Assembly: GCA_026014705.1 (NCBI GenBank)
Contig: JAOZHU010000035.1
Location: 1-64,000, forward strand
From: Candidatus Bathyarchaeota archaeon
Lineage (GTDB): Archaea > Thermoproteota > Bathyarchaeia > Bathyarchaeales > Bathycorpusculaceae
Direction: 5' to 3'
Length of the DNA stretch: 64,000 nt
The position numbers and the translations under genes were made by a program. The notes below the pieces were generated by a model. It ran no database searches, was not told the origin of the DNA, and saw nothing but the letters and a program-made list of their open reading frames with translations. Numbering within the stretch: the first letter of the stretch is position 1; every line of letters begins with the position of its first letter. Positions 51,956 through 60,939 of this stretch are shown one piece after another.

Positions 51956-54900
51956 TCAGGCAGCTTGGGAAGCGCGCCGTTTGCGTCTTCTGTGAAGCAA
52001 TAAACAGGTCACGGTTGCCGCCAGAACAATCGGGATTAAAACTATTCCTATCATCGGCGCAAGCAAATAGTTTGTTTGCCACTTCCACGTTATGCTGGAA
52101 GGCTGGTTTATCGTAAACTGGACACTCGTTGTTGCGCCTGATGCTGGAGCGCTTCCTGTGCCCGTCCAGCCCGTGCAAACTTGCTGGGTCACAATTGTTG
52201 CTGCGTCGGGCGAATTCACTGATGCTGTTATGGTTTCGCCAGCATTAAACCATGCTGTAGTCGGCGTAGGCGAACCATAAGACGAGGTCACAGTTAACTG
52301 ATACTGCTTGGTCCAAGACGCTGCTTGTTGTAAGGCATTGTTCACTGTTAGTTGCGCCGAATTGCTTGTGCCCGTGTAGCTGCCTACTCCAGTGCCTGCC
52401 CAACCATTCCAAACGTAACGTTCCCCTTCACCCGCCTCGGGCGGCACAGCAGAAATATCTACTTTGGAGCCTGCGTCGTACCATCCGCTTGCGGGGCTGA
52501 CTTCACCAAAATTCGCAGATAGCTCCAAGTAAAACTGGGTTTTCCAGTTAGCAGTTGCCGCCTTGGGGCTTGTCATCGTTATCGCGTTTGAGGTTGCCGA
52601 TGCTCCTGAAGCGTCGCCGCTCCACTGGGTGAAAATGTGTCGTGTGCCCGCTGTTTCAGTGACTACCAACGGAGACACTGTGGCAAACGCGTTTGCACCA
52701 GAGTCATACCAACCAGCGCCGCTGACAGCGCCATGAGCCGTGTACGTGGTGAGATAGTACTGTGTCTTCCAGTTCGCTGTCGCTGTCTTTGCTGCGTTCA
52801 TAATGATGCCGTCGCTGATTAAGCCTGTTCCAGAGGCATCGCCTCCCCAACCTGTGAAAACGTATTGGACTCCAGCACCGCCAGAGATGGTTCCGCTCGA
52901 TAAGACTGCGTTCGCCGCAACGCCTACATCGTACCATCCTCCTCCGCCGGGCGTCCCATGCGCGGATTCCACAGTTAAGTAGAACTGTCTCTTCCAAGCA
53001 AACTCAATCGTATGTGCGGCTTCAACGGCGGCAAACGTGTACGCTGTTCCAGCGGTTAGGCTGCCTCCGTCAACTTGGTAACCTGTGCAAAGCCATTGGC
53101 TGTTGTTGGGTACAACTTCGGCGGGACTGGTGACTGCTGCTGCGAAGCTTTCACCTTGGGTCACCCACGCTGAGGCGGTTGGTGCGCCATGTGCACTGTT
53201 AACTTGGATCCAGAATTGTCTCGCCCACATGAACTCTATTGTGTGCGCCGCCTGAACGTTGACAAACGTGTAGCTGTTGCCAAGTTGCAGTGAGCCGCCG
53301 TCGATTCGGTAGCCTGTGCAGATCCACTGTTGACTTCTCTGCGTGGTTTCTGTTGGGCTTGTCACTGAAACTGCGAGTGAGCCGCCTTGGTCTATCCACT
53401 GCGAAGCGGTTGGCGCGCCGTGGCTGCTTTGCACCGAGATGTAATATTGGGTTTTATAGTTGACCGTGAAGGTGACGCTTGACTGCACCGTGAACGACGA
53501 CGCATCAGTTGTCCAGTACCGTTGCGTGTCAGAGACATAGATGGGGTTGTCAATTGTCAAGGTTGTTCCCGTGTCAGCATAATCTGAGAATGTTCCTGCC
53601 ACGATGTTGCCTGTTTTCGCGACGCCGTTTTGAACGTAATGCACCACGTTTGAGGCATTGGGAAGCCCTGGTGTATTCAACGTCACGTTCACTGCCCCTA
53701 AGCCTTCGCTGGATAAAGTGAATGCGCCGCTGCCTGTGGTTTCTGTTGCTCTCTTCACGACCAAATAATAAGTCCCAGTATAGGAAGGGACTACCCAGAA
53801 CTGTTCGATTCCGCCAGACGTCGCGTTAACGCTCTTAGCCACTATTGCGGGTTCGCCGTATGCCGTGCCAGTTGAATTATAAAGATACAAATCGTAATCG
53901 GCGCCGGAAGGCACTTTGAGGCTGAAGTTGTATTTGCCGCCAGCGATAAGCTGCACGTTTCTCGCCCACGCGAGTCTTTGGCCGAGAACCGAAATGTCGC
54001 CAGCTGCAGGCGGCTTACCCAGCGTATCGGTTACTAAGGTTCCGACGTTGTACGTGCGCAAAACAGCATCTACCGCGGCATCTAAATTTACTCTGCCATA
54101 CCCTTCGTGAACATCTTTTCCGCCGCGGTTAAGTGTTGGCGACGCAGCAGCAGTCGCGCCTTCTCGGAGGTTAGGATAAGTTTCGGTTGCCGTCATCAAC
54201 AGCAGCATTTTGGGCTGTAGGGCTTGGCTGCGAGTCCAGTTCCACTTGGCGTGTCCGCCCAGTGCTTGGATTAAGATTTGGACGCAGCCTGAGATTATCG
54301 GCGCCGCCATAGATGTTCCCTGCATTGAAGCTGCATCGCCACCTTGTACATCTGTGAACATGCCTTCTGCGTCGTTGTAATTGGTGTCTACGCTGAAGAG
54401 GGGCAGGGCGTAGAAGCTGCCGCCCGGCGCAGCAATATCGGGTTTGATGGTTTTTCCCGTGTATCTTGATGTTCCTCCTTGGCTGCTGTAGCTAGCTATG
54501 TTGTCGAACTGGTTCACTGCCGCCACGGTTATGGCTTCGTCCACGGATGCAGGTGAATAGACTTTGTTGCCGCCTGAGCCGCTGTTTCCTGCTGCAACGA
54601 CGGCGGTTACGCCGCTGTTCACTAAGTTTAACACGGCTAAATTTACGGAAAGCGTTTCTTCGTCGAAGCCCAAGCTCATGCTGGCGGTGGTGATGTGGTA
54701 TTGGACTCTGTTTGTGATTATCCAGTTTAGGGCGTTAACCAGTTCGGTGTCGGTTCCTTCGCCGCTGGCGCTTAAGACTCTGACGCCTACTAGTTTTGAC
54801 TGGGTTGCCACGCCTGTCCAAGCTGAAAAACCGTCTGACGGCGGCGTGTAGGGCCATGACATATTAAACGTGACATACAAATCGCCTGTGCCTTCATTCA

Positions 54901-55963
54901 GAGAAAGCAGGACGTGATACATGTTGTATCCTCCTGTGGGTGCTGAGTCGATGTTGTAGGTTAATGAGTAAATGGTGTTCTGGGCAGGCGTGTCTCTCGA
55001 AGCGGCGGCGCTCCATGAGCCCGTGCTGATGGTCTTGTCGCCGTAAACCAGCACAATTGATGAGAGGTGTGCTGTGCCAGTTGCTGTCCATTTCACGCTG
55101 ATTCTTATGGGTCCTGTTCTGTTGACAGCCATGCCGCTGACGATGTAGTTGCCTGAATCTGACACTGCACCGAGGTTGGCGCCCCATGTTGCGGTTGCGT
55201 AGCCCGAGGCGTCCGTGCTGAAGAAGCCGTTTCCAGCGGCTAATCCTGCAACGTGGGAGCCGTGTCCGTTGTCGTCAATCGGTGTGGTAGATGAGCCGAT
55301 TTGGTCGTTCCAGCCGACGATTTTTTTGGAGAAGTCCGAGTCGCCGTAGCTGCTTGAGAAGCCGTTGTGTGAAGCGTCGATGCCTGTGTCGATTATGGCG
55401 GTTGAAGCGTTTGGGTCGCCTTGGAGCGCCATTGTGTTCCAGACGTAGGTTCTGGCGCCGATTTGCTGTGTTGCGTAGGCGAGGTGTGCTTTGCCGATGT
55501 TTTCTTTTTCGACCAGTAGCACGTTGGGGCATTGCTGAATGAAGTGTGCAATTGCGGCGTATGGTATTGTGCCGCCGAATCCGTAGGTGGCTTCAGTCCA
55601 TGGCTGGGTGGTTAGGTATCCGCCTGATTCTATGAACGCGGCTGCGTCCTGTGTCGTCGGCGCCGCTTGCAGCAAAGCAATGACATTTACATAGTCTTGT
55701 TGGGTGTTGTTTGCGGTTTTTGCGGCGATTTCTTGGTCTAGGCTGTCGGCTATTGCGTTGTTGTTTTGGTCTATCCATGCGGGTTTCCAGACTGTAGGCG
55801 TGAAGGATTCGGCTGGGTTCAGGCTGGCGGTGGTTGGGGTTTCTGGTTGGGCGTTTGTTGCGTTTATCATTAAGGCGGGTACTGATGCAAATAGCAGAAG
55901 TGCGAAAAGGGCTGTTAAGAGTGTAGCAGTTTTGCTGTTCGTTTTCGTCTGCCTCTCTTTCAG
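51956..55963 (-). CDS. Large cell-surface subtilase (S8) with repeated beta domains
   Basis: About 1335 residues from a CTG at 55963. A signal peptide (TATLLTALFALLLFASVPAL) lies upstream of the first ATG (55870), and no ATG, GTG or TTG occurs between it and the preceding stop. The protease domain has the catalytic Asp in AIIDTGIDASHNG, His in GHGSHVAGLAAG and Ser in MQGTSMAAPIISG. Pre-peptidase-like and about seven InlB-like repeats follow, with phrases such as FYLTVESAHGTPGGGGWYD. A last membrane helix (PMIGIVLIPIVLAATVTCLL) and basic tail anchor the protein. A TATA box at 56011-56020 fits a start near 55963. A sequencing error in the start codon is possible. Confidence 0.87.
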   Translation of the reverse strand: MKERQTKTNSKTATLLTALFALLLFASVPALMINATNAQPETPTTASLNPAESFTPTVWKPAWIDQNNNAIADSLDQEIAAKTANNTQQDYVNVIALLQAAPTTQDAAAFIESGGYLTTQPWTEATYGFGGTIPYAAIAHFIQQCPNVLLVEKENIGKAHLAYATQQIGARTYVWNTMALQGDPNASTAIIDTGIDASHNGFSSSYGDSDFSKKIVGWNDQIGSSTTPIDDNGHGSHVAGLAAGNGFFSTDASGYATATWGANLGAVSDSGNYIVSGMAVNRTGPIRISVKWTATGTAHLSSIVLVYGDKTISTGSWSAAASRDTPAQNTIYSLTYNIDSAPTGGYNMYHVLLSLNEGTGDLYVTFNMSWPYTPPSDGFSAWTGVATQSKLVGVRVLSASGEGTDTELVNALNWIITNRVQYHITTASMSLGFDEETLSVNLAVLNLVNSGVTAVVAAGNSGSGGNKVYSPASVDEAITVAAVNQFDNIASYSSQGGTSRYTGKTIKPDIAAPGGSFYALPLFSVDTNYNDAEGMFTDVQGGDAASMQGTSMAAPIISGCVQILIQALGGHAKWNWTRSQALQPKMLLLMTATETYPNLREGATAAASPTLNRGGKDVHEGYGRVNLDAAVDAVLRTYNVGTLVTDTLGKPPAAGDISVLGQRLAWARNVQLIAGGKYNFSLKVPSGADYDLYLYNSTGTAYGEPAIVAKSVNATSGGIEQFWVVPSYTGTYYLVVKRATETTGSGAFTLSSEGLGAVNVTLNTPGLPNASNVVHYVQNGVAKTGNIVAGTFSDYADTGTTLTIDNPIYVSDTQRYWTTDASSFTVQSSVTFTVNYKTQYYISVQSSHGAPTASQWIDQGGSLAVSVTSPTETTQRSQQWICTGYRIDGGSLQLGNSYTFVNVQAAHTIEFMWARQFWIQVNSAHGAPTASAWVTQGESFAAAVTSPAEVVPNNSQWLCTGYQVDGGSLTAGTAYTFAAVEAAHTIEFAWKRQFYLTVESAHGTPGGGGWYDVGVAANAVLSSGTISGGAGVQYVFTGWGGDASGTGLISDGIIMNAAKTATANWKTQYYLTTYTAHGAVSGAGWYDSGANAFATVSPLVVTETAGTRHIFTQWSGDASGASATSNAITMTSPKAATANWKTQFYLELSANFGEVSPASGWYDAGSKVDISAVPPEAGEGERYVWNGWAGTGVGSYTGTSNSAQLTVNNALQQAASWTKQYQLTVTSSYGSPTPTTAWFNAGETITASVNSPDAATIVTQQVCTGWTGTGSAPASGATTSVQFTINQPSSITWKWQTNYLLAPMIGIVLIPIVLAATVTCLLLHRRRKRRASQAA

Positions 55964-56010
55964 TTGGCGTTTAGTGTGGAGTATTGTGTCTTAACAAACG
56001 CATGAAACTT

Positions 56011-56020
56011 ATTTAAACTA
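56011..56020 (-). promoter_or_regulatory. TATA box of the subtilase gene
   Basis: Minus strand TAGTTTAAAT. The expected transcript start is near 55988, upstream of the CTG at 55963 and long before the first ATG at 55870. Confidence 0.5.
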
Positions 56021-56091
56021 GATGAATTGGGAATAACGGTAGACTTTTCTGCTGGTTACACGTAAGAGAATGCGCAGGAGGCTGCTGGCGC

Positions 56092-56823
56092 GTGAAGGTT
56101 ATTCCAGTTATCGACATCCTGAACGGTGTGGTTGTTCACGCTGTGAGGGGCAGGAGAAGCGAGTATAAGCCGTTGCAGAGCGTGTTATGCGCTTCGGCGG
56201 AGCCGTTGGAGGTTGCTTCGGCTTTCAAGGCGCTGGGTTTCAGTGAGCTGTACGTGGCGGATTTGGATGCCATTTTGGCGGGGCACCCGAATTTTTCGGT
56301 TCTGAGGCAGATGGCGGGTGCGACTGGGCTTAGGTTGATGGTTGATGCGGGCGTGGCTGATTTTGAAAGGGCTCGGATGCTGTTGGAGGGGGATGTCTCG
56401 GAGGTTGTGGTTGGAACAGAAACCTTGGCGGATTTGAGTTTTGTCGGGGAAGCCGTTGAAGTTTTTGGGAAGAGGCGAGTTGTTGTTAGCCTTGATTTGA
56501 AGGGTGGGGCGGTGCTGAGTCTGTGTGAGTCAAACGAGTTCAGTGACCCTTTGGGTCTTCTGCGGGAGTTTAGCGTTATGGGTGTGGAGCAGATTATTCT
56601 GCTGGATTTGGATAGGGTTGGCAGCGGTGAGGGAGTGGACATGCGTTTTTTGAAGCAGGCGCTGGAGAATCGGGAGTTGAAATTGTTTGTCGGTGGTGGC
56701 GTTCGCGGCACAGAGGATTTAGTTGAGTTGCGGAGTCTGGGTGTGTCTGGCGCTTTGGTTGCCACCGCCTTGCACTCGGGGAAGATTACGCTAAAAGAAT
56801 TGAGGCGTACTGGTTTTCTTTAG
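56092..56823 (+). CDS. HisA/HisF-like TIM-barrel protein (TIGR00734-type)
   Basis: A 243-residue barrel with KVIPVIDILNGVVVHAVRG at the start (Asp7, as in HisA), MVDAGVADFE, VVVSLDLKGGAVLSL and FVGGGVRGTEDL. It is not a normal HisA: the family is known from methanogens and methylotrophs that have methanofuran or methanopterin cofactors, and no his gene lies nearby. Its place 4 kb from mfnB suggests a role in C1-cofactor synthesis. The GTG at 56092 has AGGAGG 13 bases upstream. Confidence 0.85.
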   Translation: MKVIPVIDILNGVVVHAVRGRRSEYKPLQSVLCASAEPLEVASAFKALGFSELYVADLDAILAGHPNFSVLRQMAGATGLRLMVDAGVADFERARMLLEGDVSEVVVGTETLADLSFVGEAVEVFGKRRVVVSLDLKGGAVLSLCESNEFSDPLGLLREFSVMGVEQIILLDLDRVGSGEGVDMRFLKQALENRELKLFVGGGVRGTEDLVELRSLGVSGALVATALHSGKITLKELRRTGFL

Positions 56824-56827
56824 GCGT

Positions 56828-57961
56828 TTACGGAGTGAGCACGGTGCCGTTCCAGAATATTATTTTGCTGTAGGGCAGTGCAGTGTAGTTTTCGATTTCG
56901 TCGTAGATTACGTCGAGTTTGACGCCGTATTGGTCTAAGTGGTTGTTGAGGGTTATGCAGAGTTCGTTTGCGAGCGAGGTTGCTTCCCATAAGCCCCAGA
57001 TTTTGTCGCTTGGTCCGCGGAAGCCGTAGGCGAAGTCTTTTGGCAGGACGAAGGCGACGCGGTCAGTGTTTGTGCTGTTGGTTCTTGGGTTTTCGGCGGC
57101 GTATTGCCAGAACCGTTTCAGCGCGTTCAGGTGGTCTTCTTGCAGGATGCCATGCGTGTAGTTTTCGTTGGTGTCGAAGATGACGATGTATTTTGCGCCG
57201 TTTTCGTAGGCTGTGACCATGTCGTTGTAGAGTTCTTCGCCTGACTCCAGATATGGTGGTTGCGTGTATGTCCATGTCATTATTACACCCCAGTCTTTGT
57301 TTTGTGCTGTGGCTGCGCCTCGGCATAATGCGACATTCAGCTGTCGGCTGTAGTTCCATCCGAATTCGGCGAAGACTACGTCGTATCCTGATTTGTAATC
57401 GAACCAATACAGCGCGTAGTCGGAAGTGTATCTTTGCAGGTTTGCGGTTTCAGGGTGGTTTCTGCCGACCCGGTTTAGGTACATGGTGATGTTGCTGACG
57501 AATTGCTCGCTGGCGTGGGTGTAGTTGTCGGCTTTCCAGACTGGGCGCCATTGGTAGATGTCTAGTTGGCGTCCGCCGATTTCGTCGTAAATGTAGAAGC
57601 CTAGGAACTTGTTGCCCCATTTGGCTGTTGCATTTTGAAGCCAACCAGTGCGGAAGGGGTGTTCCGTGAAGAGTATGAAGGATAAGCCCTTGTCGTAGAC
57701 GTACTGGCAGGCTTCGTCCAGTTTTGTGGTGTTGTAGGTTATGCCGCTGCTGCCGATTATGAACAAGTTCGTGTATGGGCTTACGACGTCAACTATGGTT
57801 TTGATTTCTTCCAGCGAATCGTAAGCGGCGTCAACGCCGACGAACAGGTTTAACGGTTCGCATTGGGAGGGCACTTCTTCCATGACAGCGTAGCGGAGGA
57901 ACAGCGCGACAGCCAGCAAGGTGACAAGCAGAAGGGTGATTAGGAGGTGTTTTGGTTTCAT
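56828..57961 (-). CDS. Secreted or membrane-anchored protein, possible TIM-barrel
   Basis: About 377 residues from the ATG at 57961. An N-terminal signal anchor (KHLLITLLLVTLLAVALFL) precedes an extracellular domain with repeated Trp/Tyr/Asp-rich segments (TNLFIIGSSGITYN, FLGFYIYDEIGG, VIMTWTYTQPPYLESGEE, YIVIFDTNENYTHG). The pattern FYIYDE and WTYTQPP with a late ILQEDHLNALKRFW resembles glycoside-hydrolase barrels, but I cannot name a family. Predicted N-glycosylation sequons (NYT, NIT, NAT) are frequent. A longer frame to 58078 is rejected because it lacks a start signal. Confidence 0.65.
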   Translation of the reverse strand: MKPKHLLITLLLVTLLAVALFLRYAVMEEVPSQCEPLNLFVGVDAAYDSLEEIKTIVDVVSPYTNLFIIGSSGITYNTTKLDEACQYVYDKGLSFILFTEHPFRTGWLQNATAKWGNKFLGFYIYDEIGGRQLDIYQWRPVWKADNYTHASEQFVSNITMYLNRVGRNHPETANLQRYTSDYALYWFDYKSGYDVVFAEFGWNYSRQLNVALCRGAATAQNKDWGVIMTWTYTQPPYLESGEELYNDMVTAYENGAKYIVIFDTNENYTHGILQEDHLNALKRFWQYAAENPRTNSTNTDRVAFVLPKDFAYGFRGPSDKIWGLWEATSLANELCITLNNHLDQYGVKLDVIYDEIENYTALPYSKIIFWNGTVLTP

Positions 57962-58131
57962 TACGGTTCTTGGTTTTATTCTTTGGCGGGTAAGATAAGG
58001 GTTTTTCCGAATTGCCGTGGGATGCACGTTCGTTTGTGAGGTTGAAGCTGGACGGGTGGTTCGGTGTGGTTCAAACAAGTCTTATAAGCTTTGACGCGTT
58101 ATAGACTTATGCATGGGAGGGCGAACACGGC

Positions 58132-58425
58132 TTGAAATGTAGCGAGTTAATAGACAAAATCGTGTACGCTGAAGGGCACTTTAACGTGGGCAAAGTCAAA
58201 GACATCGTTGTAGATGCTGAAGAGTGGAAAGTGACGCATCTGGAGATTGAGTTGAGCAAGGAAGCAAGCGAGCAAATCCTCGGCGTGAAGCCCGCAATGT
58301 TCGGAAGCGCGAGAAACACGTTGGCGATTTCGGCTTTGGAGAAGGGCGGCGCGTGCTGCTCAGCAAGCGGGATAGACCTTAAAGTCTCAAAAGGGCAACT
58401 GGCGATTTACCTTAGACCCGTTTAG
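58132..58425 (+). CDS. PRC-barrel domain protein
   Basis: A 97-residue single PRC-barrel: LIDKIVYAEGHFNVGKVKDI, VVDAEEWKVTHLEIELSKEA and a final ISALEKGG. Stand-alone archaeal PRC barrels have been linked to cell division or RNA metabolism (for example CdpB-like proteins). The TTG at 58132 follows GGGAGGG at 10 bases; a TATA-like AGTCTTATAAGC is near 58075-58086. The cysteine pair CC near residue 75 is unusual for the family. Confidence 0.8.
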   Translation: MKCSELIDKIVYAEGHFNVGKVKDIVVDAEEWKVTHLEIELSKEASEQILGVKPAMFGSARNTLAISALEKGGACCSASGIDLKVSKGQLAIYLRPV

Positions 58426-58556
58426 CGCTGCTGCTTTGTCCCTGCGGTCTGCTTGAGCTTCAGCAAATTTAGCTTCCCCTTTTTTATTGTGCTTAACGGA
58501 ATGTTTGCTGTGTCTTGAGAAAGCGTGAGTAGCCGCTTGTTAAAGAAACGTTTTGT

Positions 58557-59084
58557 TTAATCGAATTCGGCAACATTGATTATTATCTTGAAGGAGTATG
58601 TTGTTTCAATGGAGCTGACGTGCCACTGCATCTCATAAGTGCCGTAAGCCGCGGGGGTTTCTATGATTGCGCCGTAGCCTCGGCTTGAACGCGGAGCCAT
58701 CGTTCCCAGCTCTATCTCAAAGGGCAGCGGGTAAGACTGGTTTGCCAGCCCGAGGAGCGCTAGCTGTTCTGGCACTGCGTCAAAATGAAGTGTTACGTTG
58801 TGAATTGGTGCTGAGCCAATGTTCCTTATGGTGTAGGAGAACTGTGTGTGGGGGTCTGGTGGGAGCTTGAACGTTACTTGCGTGTTGTTGCTGGTCGCCC
58901 AGCCGTATTGGGTGGCGTGGTCGGTTGGGACGCTGAACCACACGCTTAGTGGCGATGTTTGCGGTATGAGCTGGATTATTTTCTGAAGCACGGGTTGCAC
59001 CACAGCTTGCCAAACTGAAACCACAATTAGACTGAATGCGAGTGCGTATACTGCTAAGAGAACGGCTAATTTCTTTTTGTTCAC
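58557..59084 (-). CDS. Membrane-anchored extracellular protein of unknown function
   Basis: A 175-residue protein. An N-terminal membrane helix (about 6-27, LAVLLAVYALAFSLIVVSVW) is followed by an extracellular beta-rich domain with a linker IIQLIPQTSPLSVWF, then TFKLPPDPHTQFSYTIRNIG and a final YEMQWHVSSIETTYSFKI. The second half resembles small Ig-like or CARDB-type adhesion domains. It starts with GTG. No partner gene is obvious. Confidence 0.6.
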   Translation of the reverse strand: MNKKKLAVLLAVYALAFSLIVVSVWQAVVQPVLQKIIQLIPQTSPLSVWFSVPTDHATQYGWATSNNTQVTFKLPPDPHTQFSYTIRNIGSAPIHNVTLHFDAVPEQLALLGLANQSYPLPFEIELGTMAPRSSRGYGAIIETPAAYGTYEMQWHVSSIETTYSFKIIINVAEFD

Positions 59085-59338
59085 GCTTTACCACGCTTCT
59101 CGGGTTATTTTATGCGAAGACGGTGACGCTCAGTAGTCCTGTTATTAACTTAGGGGTTGGGTGCTAAATTTTTTTCGCCCGAAAAACTTGAAGTACACAG
59201 AGCTTAGCATGGCTATTCGTGGCTGTTAGGCAAATTCGGTGTTAGCGCTTTTTGTGTTTTCGTAGGTTGGTGAATTCACTGAGCCGCAATTCAATTAATC
59301 AGTGTTGCGTATATGTTATGTATGCAGGACGCGTTTAA

Positions 59339-59512
59339 ATGGCAAGGTTGATTTCAGTTTCAAACGAGGTGTACGAGCTTCTGTCGAAGAGGAAAGGGAA
59401 GAAGAGTTTCTCGCAGGTTATTAAGGAGAATTTGTGTTCGCGGGAAGAAAAAGGAGACGCAGCAACCTACAGCAGCAAACAGCAATCCGCTATCCTGTGT
59501 AGCATACGATAG
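59339..59512 (+). CDS. Orphan VapB-type (DUF217) antitoxin-like protein
   Basis: A 57-residue protein. Residues about 1-32 match the DUF217 antitoxin N-terminus: LISVSNEVYELLSKRKGKKS then FSQVIKENL. The C-terminal tail (SREEKGDAATYSSKQQ) is not the usual toxin-binding helix and may be degenerate. There is no VapC gene next to it: an RNase P RNA gene follows at 59561. A TATA-like GCGTATATGTT lies near 59308-59318. It is too short for routine gene callers. Confidence 0.6.
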   Translation: MARLISVSNEVYELLSKRKGKKSFSQVIKENLCSREEKGDAATYSSKQQSAILCSIR

Positions 59513-59560
59513 CGCTTAGCTATTCTGAAGACCCAAATTACAAGAATAAAAGAAAGAGTT

Positions 59561-59886
59561 GGGCTGGTGTGTTGGACGTAACCCGCCTTTGGTTTTTTGT
59601 GGCATTCAGCTAAGCGGGCTACCCGCGCCTTCAGGTAGAGTCCTCATCAGCGACCGTTTGCCCTTTCCACTTGCAGGACAGCCGTTTCACCGCTCCCACA
59701 AGGCATACTCGGCAACTTAACATGCTTCATCGTCACACGCCAAGTGGACGTTCCGTTTCTGCTCCGTAGCCAAGCCTCTCGGCTTCCCCCGCAACTAACA
59801 GGGGTGCAATTCTACACGTGGGCGGAGTTTCCTCAAGCCTCGCAACTAAGCGAAAGCCCGACAGCCACACACCAACTCACCAGCCC
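59561..59886 (-). ncRNA. rnpB: RNase P RNA
   Basis: Read on the minus strand. The ends pair as P1: GGGCTGGTG (59886-59878) with CACCAGCCC (59569-59561). Near the 5' end is GAGGAAACTCCGCCCAC (CR-I type). The middle has GGAGCAGAAACGG and GGTGAAACGGCTGTCC. Near the 3' end are GGGTAGCCCGCTTAGCTGAA and AAACCAAAGGCGGGTTACG (CR-IV/V type). These agree with the conserved core of archaeal type A RNase P RNA in order and spacing, over 326 nt. It is the catalytic RNA that matures tRNA 5' ends. Open frames on both strands across this region are spurious. Confidence 0.93.
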
Positions 59887-59922
59887 GCTAGTGCAATGCG
59901 TATTCGCGGGCAATAAGAATTA

Positions 59923-60816
59923 CTACACAAGCTCACCACAAGCCACGAGAATCACTTTCCCGCCCACATGAACCCGCAACACACCCGCCGCATTCTCAGC
60001 CTTCAACAACAACAACGAACGCCGCCCAATCTCATAACCCTGCTCAACACGAGCATTCACTTCCTCAGAACCAAAATAACGATAACGCGACAAATAACCC
60101 GCAAGGCAACCGTTACCCGAACCAGTAGCCGGGTCCTCAGGAATCCCAAACAAATCCACGAAAACACGCACATTCAAATCATTACTCGCCTCATACACCT
60201 CAGGACAGAAAACCAGAATCCCAGCTTTCACTTCCCTCGACAAATCCATCAGGTCGCCCAGGCTAATCCGCGCACGCCTAACAGCAGCCAAACTCTTCAA
60301 AGGCACAATTACGAAAGGCAAACCAGTAGACACTTCCTGAACAGGATACCGACTGTCAAAATCGCTCAAATCAAGGCTTAACACCCGCGCAAGCCGAGCA
60401 GCACCAAACGTCCTGCCAAAAACAGGCGGCACCTGCTCCACCCAAAGCAATCCATCACTTAACCGAGCACCCTCAAAATCAACAGCAACATGCCCCACCT
60501 TCAAATTCAACAGCACACGACTAACGGGCTTCTTAAGCAAAAAACGCCTTATCACATAAGCCGCACCCAACGCCGGATGCCCAGCAAACGGCACTTCAGT
60601 CGAAGGCGTAAAAATCCGCACATCAAAACCCTCACTACGCTGATGACGCGAAAGAATAAACGCCGTCTCCGAAAAATGCATCTCATTAGCCACTTCCTGC
60701 ATCTGCTCAGCAGACAACGCACCGCGACTATGCACCACCGCAAGCTGGTTACCTGCATATTTACGCTCAGCAAACACATCAACCAAATAGAACGGCAACC
60801 TACCCACACACCTCAC
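59923..60816 (-). CDS. PhzF-family isomerase
   Basis: A 297-residue protein of the PhzF/DapF-like fold. It opens FYLVDVFAERKYAGNQLAVV and has NEMHFSETAFIL (the catalytic glutamate), VRIFTPSTEVPFAGHPALGAAYVI and GIPEDPATGSGNGCLAGYL. Members catalyse isomerisation of dihydro aromatic or amino-acid derivatives; the substrate is unknown. The start is GTG; a TATA-like GCATTTAATATGC (60842-60854) allows a very short leader. It ends 37 bases from rnpB. Confidence 0.9.
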   Translation of the reverse strand: MRCVGRLPFYLVDVFAERKYAGNQLAVVHSRGALSAEQMQEVANEMHFSETAFILSRHQRSEGFDVRIFTPSTEVPFAGHPALGAAYVIRRFLLKKPVSRVLLNLKVGHVAVDFEGARLSDGLLWVEQVPPVFGRTFGAARLARVLSLDLSDFDSRYPVQEVSTGLPFVIVPLKSLAAVRRARISLGDLMDLSREVKAGILVFCPEVYEASNDLNVRVFVDLFGIPEDPATGSGNGCLAGYLSRYRYFGSEEVNARVEQGYEIGRRSLLLLKAENAAGVLRVHVGGKVILVACGELV

Positions 60817-60939
60817 CCCAAACCAAAATCATCACAGCAGCATATTAAATGCACGGTAACCCCACCACACACGGCACCGCCAAAAGCCGCCAGCAGCAGA
60901 CGCAAGAAATAAGAATACCTACCAACGCAGGTAACACTC

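Noticed and set aside
59744-59971. 75-codon frame on the plus strand
   Set aside because: It overlaps the RNase P RNA gene, which explains the sequence better.
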